DNA of 5,408 bases from Hydrogenophaga sp. (GTDB lineage Bacteria > Pseudomonadota > Gammaproteobacteria > Burkholderiales > Burkholderiaceae_C). The DNA is taken from the NCBI GenBank assembly GCA_018335615.1, contig JAGXRS010000054.1, positions 1 through 5,408 of the forward strand. Reading direction: 5' to 3'. This document shows, piece by piece, positions 1-5,408 of this stretch. The translations under genes and the position numbers were made by a program. The stretch's first letter is position 1; each line of letters begins with the position of its first letter. A model generated the notes under the pieces. That model was not told the DNA's origin. It did no database searches and saw only the letters and a list, made by a program, of their open reading frames with translations.

Positions 1-22
1 GCCGCAGGCAAGAGAGGCGGGA

Positions 23-38
23 AGCCGCGTCAGCGGCT
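23..38 (-). terminator. Short GC hairpin downstream of the small heat-shock gene (weak terminator candidate)
   Basis: A perfect 6-bp inverted repeat, AGCCGC and GCGGCT, closes a 4-base loop. It begins 16 bases past the stop codon of the small heat-shock gene when read on the minus strand. There is no T run after it in that direction (TCCCGCC follows), so it is not a textbook intrinsic terminator. It could stabilise the 3' end of the mRNA or be chance in GC-rich DNA. I see no gene in bases 1-54. Confidence 0.25.
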
Positions 39-54
39 CAGGGGGTGCGTCTGT

Positions 55-483
55 TCACTCGATGTTCAGGCGCTGGCCGGCCAGCGACACCTTCTTGGGC
101 AGCGTGAGCGTCAGCACACCGTTTTCGTATTTGGCCTTCGACTTTTCATGGTCGATGTCGGTGGCCAGCTGGAAGCTGCGGGCCACAGCGCCGTAGTAGC
201 GCTCGGTGCGCAGCACCTTCTCGTCTTCCTGCTGCCGGTCCTGCTGCTGGATTTCGGCCCGCAGGGTGACCACGCCACCTTCCACGGTGACGTGGATGTC
301 TTCCTTGGCCACACCCGGGACCTCCGCCACCACGGTGTAGGCGGCCGGGGTTTCCCTCACATCGATCTTGATCTGGGAGGGCGACGGCAGGGAATCGCCG
401 TGCAGGGGGCGAACGTAGAAGCCCGGCGCAACGTCTTTGAAGAAGTCGTCGAACAGACCGGAACGGGAGATCAGATGGTTCAT
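55..483 (-). CDS. Small heat-shock protein, Hsp20/alpha-crystallin family (142 aa)
   Basis: This is an ATP-independent holdase chaperone of the cytoplasm. Proteins of this family form oligomers and keep unfolding proteins soluble for later refolding by DnaK/ClpB. The start MNHLISRSGLFDDFFKDV is typical of the family. The alpha-crystallin domain covers about residues 36-131, with the GVAKEDIHVTVEGGVVTLRAE strands, the RTERYYGAVARSFQL segment (92-106) and the signature A-x(3)-NGVLTLTLPK (117-130). The C-terminal tail holds an L-N-I form of the I-x-I anchor motif (139-141). Length is normal. The ATG at 483 was chosen because AGGAG lies 7 bases upstream and because the in-frame extension to 651 is low-complexity sequence running through the likely promoter. 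It is transcribed divergently from glcD, with no evident functional link. Heat induction is likely from the upstream -35 box. Family assignment is secure; the exact paralogue (IbpA-like or other) is not determined. Confidence 0.95.
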   Translation of the reverse strand: MNHLISRSGLFDDFFKDVAPGFYVRPLHGDSLPSPSQIKIDVRETPAAYTVVAEVPGVAKEDIHVTVEGGVVTLRAEIQQQDRQQEDEKVLRTERYYGAVARSFQLATDIDHEKSKAKYENGVLTLTLPKKVSLAGQRLNIE

Positions 484-490
484 GGCAAGA

Positions 491-495
491 CTCCT
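491..495 (-). promoter_or_regulatory. Shine-Dalgarno AGGAG of the small heat-shock gene
   Basis: On the minus strand AGGAG lies 7 bases before the ATG at 483. It fixes the start of the 142-aa protein and rules out the longer in-frame reading. It is one of only two good ribosome binding sites in the window. Confidence 0.8.
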
Positions 496-546
496 GAGAA
501 AGAAGGTGGGAGGAAGAGGCCGGTCAGCGCCAGCCCCGTACCCCCC

Positions 547-574
547 AGATAATTTCCCCGTCCCGGTTTTCAAG
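547..574 (-). promoter_or_regulatory. Candidate heat-shock (sigma32-like) promoter of the small heat-shock gene
   Basis: Read on the minus strand, an exact CTTGAAA (568-574), the sigma32 -35 consensus, is followed by GGGGAAATTATCT (547-559). The AT-rich part sits at -10 distance: TATCTG is 16 bases after TTGAAA. The -10 does not match the sigma32 consensus CCCCATNT, so a sigma70 or dual-use promoter is possible. The predicted transcript would start near 540, giving a leader of about 57 bases. The presence of a heat-shock gene directly downstream supports the call. Confidence 0.55.
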
Positions 575-646
575 AGCCGGCCGGCACCACAAACGCGCTC
601 ACGCCGGCCTGCAAGTTTCTTCAATGCGCGACCGGCCTGAGCGCCG

Positions 647-652
647 TACACT
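647..652 (+). promoter_or_regulatory. -10-like box TACACT immediately before glcD (probable leaderless start)
   Basis: TACACT ends 7 bases before the ATG at 660, so transcription would begin at or next to the A of the start codon. No Shine-Dalgarno is present between the box and the ATG. No convincing -35 hexamer is seen 16-18 bases upstream, so this is a weak or activator-dependent promoter if real. The same layout recurs before the histidine kinase at 2199-2215. Confidence 0.45.
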
Positions 653-659
653 GAACCGC

Positions 660-2162
660 ATGAACGCTCCCACCGCCCCGCATGAAGTCACCCGCGCCGA
701 CCGAGCGGCCCGCCAAGCCGAGGTGGTGCGAGCCCTGAGCACCGTGGTCCCCGCCCACGCCCTGCTGTGGCAAGCGGAAGACACCGTGCCCTACGAGTGC
801 GATGGCTTGACCGCCTACCGCGAGCGCCCGCTGGTGGTGGTGCTGCCCGAAACCGAGGCCCAGGTCGCCGGGGTGCTGAAAGCCTGCCACGCGCTGGACG
901 TGCCGGTGGTGGCACGCGGTGCCGGCACCGGCCTCTCCGGCGGGGCCATGCCGCACGCCCTGGGCGTGACGCTGTCGCTGGCCAAGTTCAACCGCATCCT
1001 GAGCATCGACCCGCGCTCGCGCACCGCCCGCGTGCAGGGCGGTGTGCGCAACCTGGCCATTTCCGAGGCCGCCGCGCCGCACGGCCTGTACTACGCGCCG
1101 GACCCCAGCAGCCAGATCGCCTGCACCATCGGCGGCAACGTGGCCGAAAACTCGGGCGGCGTGCACTGCCTCAAGTACGGCCTGACGGTGCACAACGTGC
1201 TGGCCGTGCGCGGCTACACCGTCGAAGGCGAGCCCGTCACCTTCGGCGGTGAAGCCCTCGACACGCCAGGCCTGGACCTGCTCTCGCTCGTCATCGGCAG
1301 CGAGGGCATGCTGGCGGTGACCACCGAGGTCACGGTCAAACTGGTGCCCAAGCCCCAGCTGGCACGCTGCATCATGGCCAGCTTCGACGACGTGCGCAAG
1401 GCCGGCGATGCGGTGGCCGCCGTCATTGCCGCCGGCATCATCCCGGCCGGGCTGGAGATGATGGACAAGCCCATGACCGCCGCGGTGGAAGACTTCGTGC
1501 ACGCCGGCTACGACCTGACGGCCGAGGCCATCCTGCTGTGCGAGAGCGACGGCACGCCGGAAGAGGTGGAAGAAGAGATCGGCCGCATGAGCGCGGTGCT
1601 GCGCGGCTGCGGGGCCACGGCCATCGCGGTCAGCCGCGACGAGGCCGAGCGCCTGCGCTTCTGGAGCGGGCGCAAGAACGCCTTCCCCGCCTCGGGCCGC
1701 ATCAGCCCCGACTACATGTGCATGGACTCCACCATTCCGCGCAAGCGGGTGGCCGACATCCTGCTGGCCATCGCGGAAATGGAAAAGAAGTACGGCCTGC
1801 GCTGCGCCAACGTGTTCCACGCTGGCGACGGCAACCTGCACCCGCTGATCCTGTTCGATGCCAACGACCCGGACCAGCTGCACCGCTGCGAGCTGTTCGG
1901 CGCCGACATCCTGGAAACCAGCGTGGCCATGGGCGGCACCGTGACCGGCGAACACGGCGTGGGCGTGGAAAAGCTCAACAGCATGTGCGTGCAGTTCAGC
2001 GCTGAAGAAAACGAGCAGATGTTTGCCGTGAAGCGCGCCTTTGACCCCAAGGAACTGCTCAACCCCGGCAAGGTCATCCCCACCCTGCAGCGTTGCGCCG
2101 AGTACGGGAAGATGCTGGTGCGCGGCGGCCGGCTGTCGCACCCCGATCTACCCCGTTTTTGA
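660..2162 (+). CDS. glcD: Glycolate oxidase, FAD-binding subunit GlcD (500 aa)
   Basis: GlcD is the flavin-bearing subunit that, together with GlcE and the iron-sulfur subunit GlcF, oxidises glycolate (and often D-lactate) to glyoxylate and passes electrons to the respiratory chain at the inner face of the membrane. The protein parallels E. coli GlcD, as I remember it, along its whole length. The N-terminal PCMH-type FAD domain spans about 53-230 and includes VARGAGTGLSGGAMP (84-98) and GGNVAENSGGVHCLKYG (158-174). The C-terminal FAD-oxidase domain includes FWSGRKNAFP (334-343), the catalytic/metal-site HAGDGNLHP (387-395) and GEHGVG (430-435), and ends in RCAEYGKM and PDLPRF. Length is normal for the family. 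An ATG 36 bases earlier (624) is in frame, but 660 is preferred because family N-termini start there and because the TACACT box lies between the two. No frameshift is seen. glcE and glcF are not adjacent: a heat-shock gene lies upstream and a kinase downstream. Confidence 0.93.
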   Translation: MNAPTAPHEVTRADRAARQAEVVRALSTVVPAHALLWQAEDTVPYECDGLTAYRERPLVVVLPETEAQVAGVLKACHALDVPVVARGAGTGLSGGAMPHALGVTLSLAKFNRILSIDPRSRTARVQGGVRNLAISEAAAPHGLYYAPDPSSQIACTIGGNVAENSGGVHCLKYGLTVHNVLAVRGYTVEGEPVTFGGEALDTPGLDLLSLVIGSEGMLAVTTEVTVKLVPKPQLARCIMASFDDVRKAGDAVAAVIAAGIIPAGLEMMDKPMTAAVEDFVHAGYDLTAEAILLCESDGTPEEVEEEIGRMSAVLRGCGATAIAVSRDEAERLRFWSGRKNAFPASGRISPDYMCMDSTIPRKRVADILLAIAEMEKKYGLRCANVFHAGDGNLHPLILFDANDPDQLHRCELFGADILETSVAMGGTVTGEHGVGVEKLNSMCVQFSAEENEQMFAVKRAFDPKELLNPGKVIPTLQRCAEYGKMLVRGGRLSHPDLPRF

Positions 2163-2175
2163 GGGAGATTCTCCC
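2163..2175. repeat. Small inverted repeat GGGAG-ATT-CTCCC after glcD
   Basis: A perfect 5-bp inverted repeat with a 3-base spacer directly follows the glcD stop. It is centred about 43 bases upstream of the kinase start. No T run follows it on either strand, so it is a poor terminator. Its position suits a regulator binding site at the kinase promoter, but it is short enough to be chance. Confidence 0.2.
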
Positions 2176-2198
2176 CGGCTGCGGGATGTGCGCTGCGG

Positions 2199-2204
2199 TA
2201 CAGT
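2199..2204 (+). promoter_or_regulatory. -10-like box TACAGT immediately before the histidine kinase (probable leaderless start)
   Basis: TACAGT ends 8 bases before the ATG at 2213 and no Shine-Dalgarno precedes that ATG. Transcription would begin at or 1-2 bases before the start codon. As with glcD, no clear -35 hexamer is visible. If real, it gives the signalling genes a promoter independent of glcD, despite the gap of only 50 bases. Confidence 0.45.
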
Positions 2205-2212
2205 CCAGTGCG

Positions 2213-4480
2213 ATGAACGCATCCCACCCCCTGCAGGGGAGCCTCCAGCTCCCCGACGATGGCCCGGCCGAGGTATCGGCTCGCGAGCTGGCGCTGCAGC
2301 GCGAGGTGCAGGCCTTGCGCGCCGAGGTGCGGCAACTCAGAGAAAGGCTGGCCCAGGGCGTCGCGGCGGTGCCGGCCGATGTCACGGAACTGCACCGGCA
2401 GCAGGCAGAAGTCCGCCAGCTCAACGTGCAACTGGAAAACCGCGTGCGCCAGCGCACCCGGGAGCTGGCCGAAGCCAACCAGCGCATCCGCGCGACGCTG
2501 GAGGAAGCGCAGTCGATCTACAACCAGGCGCCCTGCGGCTACCACTCGCTGGACACCCACGGTGTCTTTGTCTCCATCAACGACACCGAGCTGCAGTGGC
2601 TGGGCTATCGCCGTGAGGAAGTGGTGGGGCAGAAGCGCCTTGTCGAGTTCATCCTGCCCAACCGCCGCCACTTGCTGGAAGAGCGGCTGCGTCGGCTCAT
2701 TGCCAACAGCGAGCTCGACGCGGCGGAATACGAAATTCGGCGACGCGATGGCAGCGTCTTCCATGCGCTGTTGTCGTCTTCGGCGGTGCGCGATGCCGAA
2801 GGGCGTTTTCTGCGCAGCAACACCACGGTGGTGGACATCACGCAGCGCAAACATGCCGAGATCGCAGTGCAGGACAGCCAGCGCTTCCTGCGTGGCATCA
2901 CCGACCATGTGCCGGTGCTGCTGGCCTACCTGGACCTGATGCTGCGCTTTCGCTTCGCCAACCACGAACACATCCGCTTTTGCGGCCACCACCCGGACCA
3001 GATGCAGGGCCTGCACGTCAGCGAGTGCATGCCCCCCGATGTGTGGCGGGAAGTCGCGCCCCGTCTGGAGCGGGCGCTCAGCGGCGACGTGCAGCACCAC
3101 GAGGCCTGGCGCCGCACCGCCACGGGCAACCGGGTGCATGTGCGGGAATCCTACGTACCCGACATCCATGGGGGGCGGGTGCAGGGCGTGTTCGTGCAGA
3201 TCGTTGACATCACCGAACGCAAGCAGGTCGAAGAGCGGGTGCAACAGCTCAACGAAGAACTGGAGCACCGCATCCGCGAGCGCTCGGTCGAGCTGCTGGA
3301 GAGCGAGCAGCGCTTCCGGCTCATGGTGGACAACCTGCGTGAGCACTGCATCTTCTTTCTCGATCCCGACGGCCGCATCACCGACTGGACCGACAGCGCA
3401 CAGCGCCTGGACGGTTATGCGCCGTCGGAGATGCTGGGTCGCCACTACGCGGCCTTGTTCGGCCCGGAAGACTCCGCGCAGGCCAATGTGCAGGCCAACA
3501 CGATGCTGCGCCTGGCGGCCTCGCGGGGCCAGCACGAGCTCCAGAACTGGCACACCCGCAAGGACGGTTCGCGCTACTGGTCGCACTCGGTGCTGATCGC
3601 CCTGCGCGACGACGGCGGCGAGCTGCGCGGCTTCGCCAAGATCAACCGCGACATGAGCGACGCCAAACGGCTCGATGACCGCATGCGCAACCTCAACGAC
3701 GAGCTGGAAAACCGCGTGGCCGAGCGTACCGAGCAGCTGCTGGCGGCCAACCGGGATCTCGAATCGTTTTCGTACTCGGTGTCGCACGACCTGCGCTCGC
3801 CCTTGCGCCATATTTCCAGTTTCGTGAGCCTGCTGGAAGAACAGCTCGGCGCGCAGTGCGACGAGATGAGCCGGCGCTACCTGAACACCATCAGCCACTC
3901 AGCCCGCCACATGGGTCAGCTCATCGACGGGCTGCTGGCTTTCTCGCGGCTGGGCCGTTCCGCGGTGCATCTGGCGCCGGTCGACTTCGCGCTGCTGGTG
4001 CGTGGCGTGATCGCCCGGCTGGCGCACGACACGGAGGGCCGATCGGTCGAATGGGTGGTGGCACCCGACCTGCCGGTGGTCCAGTGCGACGGACTGCTGC
4101 TGGGCGAGGTATGGGCCAACCTGCTGGGCAATGCCTACAAGTACACCCGGCCGCGTGAGCACGCCTGCATTGAAATCGGCTGGAGCCTGGATCCGGCCGT
4201 GGGCCACACTTTCTTTGTCCGTGACAACGGCGTGGGTTTTGATACAAAATACTCGGCTAAGCTGTTTGGCGTCTTCCAGCGCCTGCACCGCACCTCGGAA
4301 TTTGAAGGCACGGGCATCGGTCTGGCGCTGACCCGCCGCATCGTCGAGCGACACGGTGGCAGCACCTGGGCGCAAAGCCAGCTCGGGGAAGGCAGCGTGT
4401 TTTATTTCTCCTTGCCGTTTGAAGGGCTACCCCCCGTCGAACCCCTGCCCGATTCGTCAAACGCCCATCTGGAACCATGA
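2213..4480 (+). CDS. Soluble multi-PAS sensor histidine kinase with phytochrome-type kinase core (755 aa)
   Basis: This cytoplasmic sensor kinase should autophosphorylate on histidine and pass the phosphate to the regulator encoded next to it. No signal peptide or membrane segment is seen. Layout: leucine-zipper-like coiled coil (L28, V32, L35, V39, L42, L46), a second helix (60-100), PAS1 (about 97-215), PAS2 (about 222-338), linker helix (340-366), PAS3 (about 364-486), linker helix (487-515), HisKA and HATPase_c. The phosphorylated residue is H525 in SVSHDLRSPLR. The N box is EVWANLLGNAYKYT (N636, N640), the G1 box DNGVGFD (671-677), the F box KLFGVFQRLH (683-692) and the G2 box GTGIGL (699-704), so the catalytic core looks complete. 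A proline-rich tail ends the protein. The HisKA style resembles cyanobacterial and bacteriophytochrome kinases, but no bilin-binding GAF-PHY module is present. PAS1 has no LOV-type NCRFL motif; the signals sensed are unknown. The ATG at 2213 follows a -10-like box; an in-frame upstream reading from 2093 overlaps glcD and is rejected. The stop overlaps the next start (ATGA). Confidence 0.93.
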   Translation: MNASHPLQGSLQLPDDGPAEVSARELALQREVQALRAEVRQLRERLAQGVAAVPADVTELHRQQAEVRQLNVQLENRVRQRTRELAEANQRIRATLEEAQSIYNQAPCGYHSLDTHGVFVSINDTELQWLGYRREEVVGQKRLVEFILPNRRHLLEERLRRLIANSELDAAEYEIRRRDGSVFHALLSSSAVRDAEGRFLRSNTTVVDITQRKHAEIAVQDSQRFLRGITDHVPVLLAYLDLMLRFRFANHEHIRFCGHHPDQMQGLHVSECMPPDVWREVAPRLERALSGDVQHHEAWRRTATGNRVHVRESYVPDIHGGRVQGVFVQIVDITERKQVEERVQQLNEELEHRIRERSVELLESEQRFRLMVDNLREHCIFFLDPDGRITDWTDSAQRLDGYAPSEMLGRHYAALFGPEDSAQANVQANTMLRLAASRGQHELQNWHTRKDGSRYWSHSVLIALRDDGGELRGFAKINRDMSDAKRLDDRMRNLNDELENRVAERTEQLLAANRDLESFSYSVSHDLRSPLRHISSFVSLLEEQLGAQCDEMSRRYLNTISHSARHMGQLIDGLLAFSRLGRSAVHLAPVDFALLVRGVIARLAHDTEGRSVEWVVAPDLPVVQCDGLLLGEVWANLLGNAYKYTRPREHACIEIGWSLDPAVGHTFFVRDNGVGFDTKYSAKLFGVFQRLHRTSEFEGTGIGLALTRRIVERHGGSTWAQSQLGEGSVFYFSLPFEGLPPVEPLPDSSNAHLEP

Positions 4481-4962
4481 ACAAAAACGCCGGCGCCATT
4501 CTTCTGGTCGAAGACAACCCCGATGACGCCGAGCTGACCCGCCTCGCGCTGGCGCGCCACGGCCTGGACGGCCGCGTCACCCACGTGTCCGACGGCATGC
4601 AGGCCCTCGACTACCTGTACCGCCGCGAGGCCTTTGCCCACCGCGTGGGCGGCAACCCGGTGCTGGTGCTGCTGGACCTGAAGATGCCCCTGATGGATGG
4701 CATCGGCGTGCTCAAGGAAATCAAGGGCTCCGAAGCGCTGCACAACATTCCGGTGGTGGTACTCACCTCGTCCACCGAACCGAGCGATCTGCAGCGGGCT
4801 TACGATGCCGGCACCAATGCCTACATCGCCAAGCCCACCGAGTTTTCGCAGTTCCTCAGCGCCATGAAGCACGTGTGCGAGTTCTGGGTCCACATCAACC
4901 AGACGGCGCCGCAGGGGCTCAACGCCGGCGGGCGGCCCTCCGGGTTCGGCGACCTGACATGA
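4477..4962 (+). CDS. Single-domain response regulator, Rcp1-like (161 aa)
   Basis: This is a receiver-only regulator with no DNA-binding or enzymatic output domain. It probably acts by protein contact or as a phosphate relay. The receiver fold covers about residues 6-140: acidic pocket E12-D13 in LLVEDNPDDAEL, phospho-acceptor D67 in LLDLKMPLMDG, T97-S98 in VVLTSST, Y116 and K119-P120 in AYIAKP. The longer segment between the second helix and D67 (YLYRREAFAHRVGGNP) and the C-terminal helix FSQFLSAMKHVCEFW are typical of the Rcp1 family, the partners of phytochrome-type kinases. A short glycine-rich tail follows. The ATG overlaps the kinase stop by 4 bases, which implies translational coupling and a kinase-regulator pair. 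There is only a weak GGA before the start, consistent with coupling. Confidence 0.94.
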   Translation: MNKNAGAILLVEDNPDDAELTRLALARHGLDGRVTHVSDGMQALDYLYRREAFAHRVGGNPVLVLLDLKMPLMDGIGVLKEIKGSEALHNIPVVVLTSSTEPSDLQRAYDAGTNAYIAKPTEFSQFLSAMKHVCEFWVHINQTAPQGLNAGGRPSGFGDLT

Positions 4963-4967
4963 AGAAC

Positions 4968-4971
4968 GGAG
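4968..4971 (+). promoter_or_regulatory. Shine-Dalgarno GGAG for the third signalling gene
   Basis: GGAG lies 4 bases before GTG 4976 and 10 bases before GTG 4982, both in the same frame. No ATG exists in this frame before the window end. The reading frame has a stop at 4955-4957, so the start must lie after it. The spacing does not decide between the two GTG codons. Confidence 0.5.
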
Positions 4972-4975
4972 CGGG

Positions 4976-5408
4976 GTGACGGTGCTCCCTTCCCCGCACG
5001 CGACGCTGGCTGAACCGCTGCCCGACTGGGACGCACTCGCCGAGCTGGCCGCACAACTGGGCGATGCCGGCGCGGCGCTGCTGGTCCAGACCGGTGCGCA
5101 TGCCCCGGCGGGGCTGCTGGGAGCCTTCGGCCTGCCACCGGACCAGCTGCCACCGACCCGGGAACTGCTGCGCCAGGTGACCACCGCCTTCCCTGGCGAC
5201 AGCGTCACCGTGCACCTGGACGCCCACCCCGAGCTGGCTTGCCACGCGCTGGTCGCAGGGCCGACGGCCTGGCGTTGCTGCCGGGTGTGGGCGGTGCCGA
5301 CGGCCGCCGGGCAGCCCCGCACCGTGCTGGCCCTGCTCGACACCGAAGCCCGCCCGGCCAGCGGCGACAAGCGCGCCGGCCGGGGGATTCGGCTGCTGCT
5401 GGCCCAGG
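4976..5408 (+). CDS. Signalling protein with N-terminal GAF-like domain, GTG start, cut by window end
   Basis: A frame open from GTG 4976 to the window edge gives 144 residues with no stop. I support it as a gene from its codon use (GC-rich third positions like the neighbours), its position 14 bases after the regulator stop, and the GGAG upstream. After a short N-terminal stretch, residues about 17-144 resemble a GAF domain: an initial helix (DWDALAELAAQLGDAGAALL), a middle part with FPGDSVTVHLD, and the end WRCCRVWAVPTAAGQPRTVL then ALLDTEARP followed by a helix (GIRLLLAQ), recalling the GAF ending of small-molecule-sensing kinases. GTG 4982 is an alternative start. The rest is outside the window. 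A second sensor kinase or a GGDEF/EAL protein would fit the context, but the output domain cannot be named. GAF assignment is moderate; the existence of the gene is more certain. Confidence 0.75.
   Translation, partial: MTVLPSPHATLAEPLPDWDALAELAAQLGDAGAALLVQTGAHAPAGLLGAFGLPPDQLPPTRELLRQVTTAFPGDSVTVHLDAHPELACHALVAGPTAWRCCRVWAVPTAAGQPRTVLALLDTEARPASGDKRAGRGIRLLLAQ

Noticed and set aside
604..639. Direct repeat CCGGCCTG (604-611 and 632-639) and palindrome GCCGGCCGGC (576-585) as operators before glcD
   Set aside because: They are short GC-only words expected often in this base composition, and they do not match the FadR/GlcC-type operator pattern TGGT-ACCA.
484..651. 56-residue N-terminal extension of the small heat-shock protein
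   Set aside because: It runs through the -35/-10 region and leader, has no family resemblance and ignores the good AGGAG site before ATG 483.
624..659. Earlier ATG for GlcD
   Set aside because: It adds 12 Arg-rich residues absent from family members, has no ribosome site and lies upstream of the TACACT box.
621..2141. 506-aa open frame on the minus strand opposite glcD
   Set aside because: It lies wholly against an unmistakable glcD and is rich in His, Ala, Gly and Val, as expected for the complement of GC-biased codons. No family motif is visible.
2163..2175. Inverted repeat after glcD as an intrinsic terminator
   Set aside because: The five T residues lie before, not after, the stem on the plus strand, and no T run follows on the minus strand. 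The stem is only 5 bp.
2093..2212. 40-residue upstream extension of the kinase
   Set aside because: It overlaps the end of glcD in another frame, is unlike sensor-kinase N-termini, and the -10-like box before ATG 2213 argues for the later start.
1712..3898. 728-aa open frame on the minus strand across glcD and the kinase gene
   Set aside because: It is a shadow frame crossing two real plus-strand genes and their gap, with a His/Gln/Val-rich composition and no domain pattern.
4402..5370. 322-aa open frame on the minus strand opposite the regulator and the third gene
   Set aside because: The Ser/Arg/Gly-rich translation and overlap with the receiver gene mark it as a shadow of GC-rich coding DNA.

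Overview
The window is GC-rich with strongly GC-biased third codon positions. Its proteins look like those of a betaproteobacterium, most likely Burkholderiales (Comamonadaceae-like); that placement is an inference from protein style and codon use, not a database match. It is almost fully coding, with five genes: one on the minus strand and four on the plus strand. I see no RNA gene, CRISPR array, insertion sequence or attachment site.

Left end (1-483, minus): a small heat-shock protein (Hsp20/alpha-crystallin family) with a good Shine-Dalgarno, a sigma32-like -35 box upstream and a small hairpin past its stop. The divergent spacer (484-659) carries its control region and a -10-like box for the next gene.

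Centre (660-2162, plus): GlcD, the FAD-binding subunit of glycolate oxidase, intact and easily recognised end to end. Its usual partners glcE and glcF are not next to it on either side.

Right half (2213-5408, plus): a signal-transduction cluster that probably forms one operon. It holds a soluble histidine kinase with three PAS domains and a phytochrome-type HisKA/HATPase core, a single-domain Rcp1-type response regulator overlapping it by 4 bases (ATGA), and the start of a third gene whose visible part looks like a GAF domain and which begins at GTG. The kinase presumably phosphorylates the regulator. The third gene is cut by the window edge, so its output domain is unknown.

Both glcD and the kinase lack a Shine-Dalgarno and have a TACA(C/G)T box ending 7-8 bases before the ATG, suggesting leaderless mRNAs. 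Nothing here is clearly a new biological system. The points most worth checking are the leaderless starts, the isolated glcD, the thrice-repeated signalling helix in the kinase and the start/stop chain between the regulator and the third gene.
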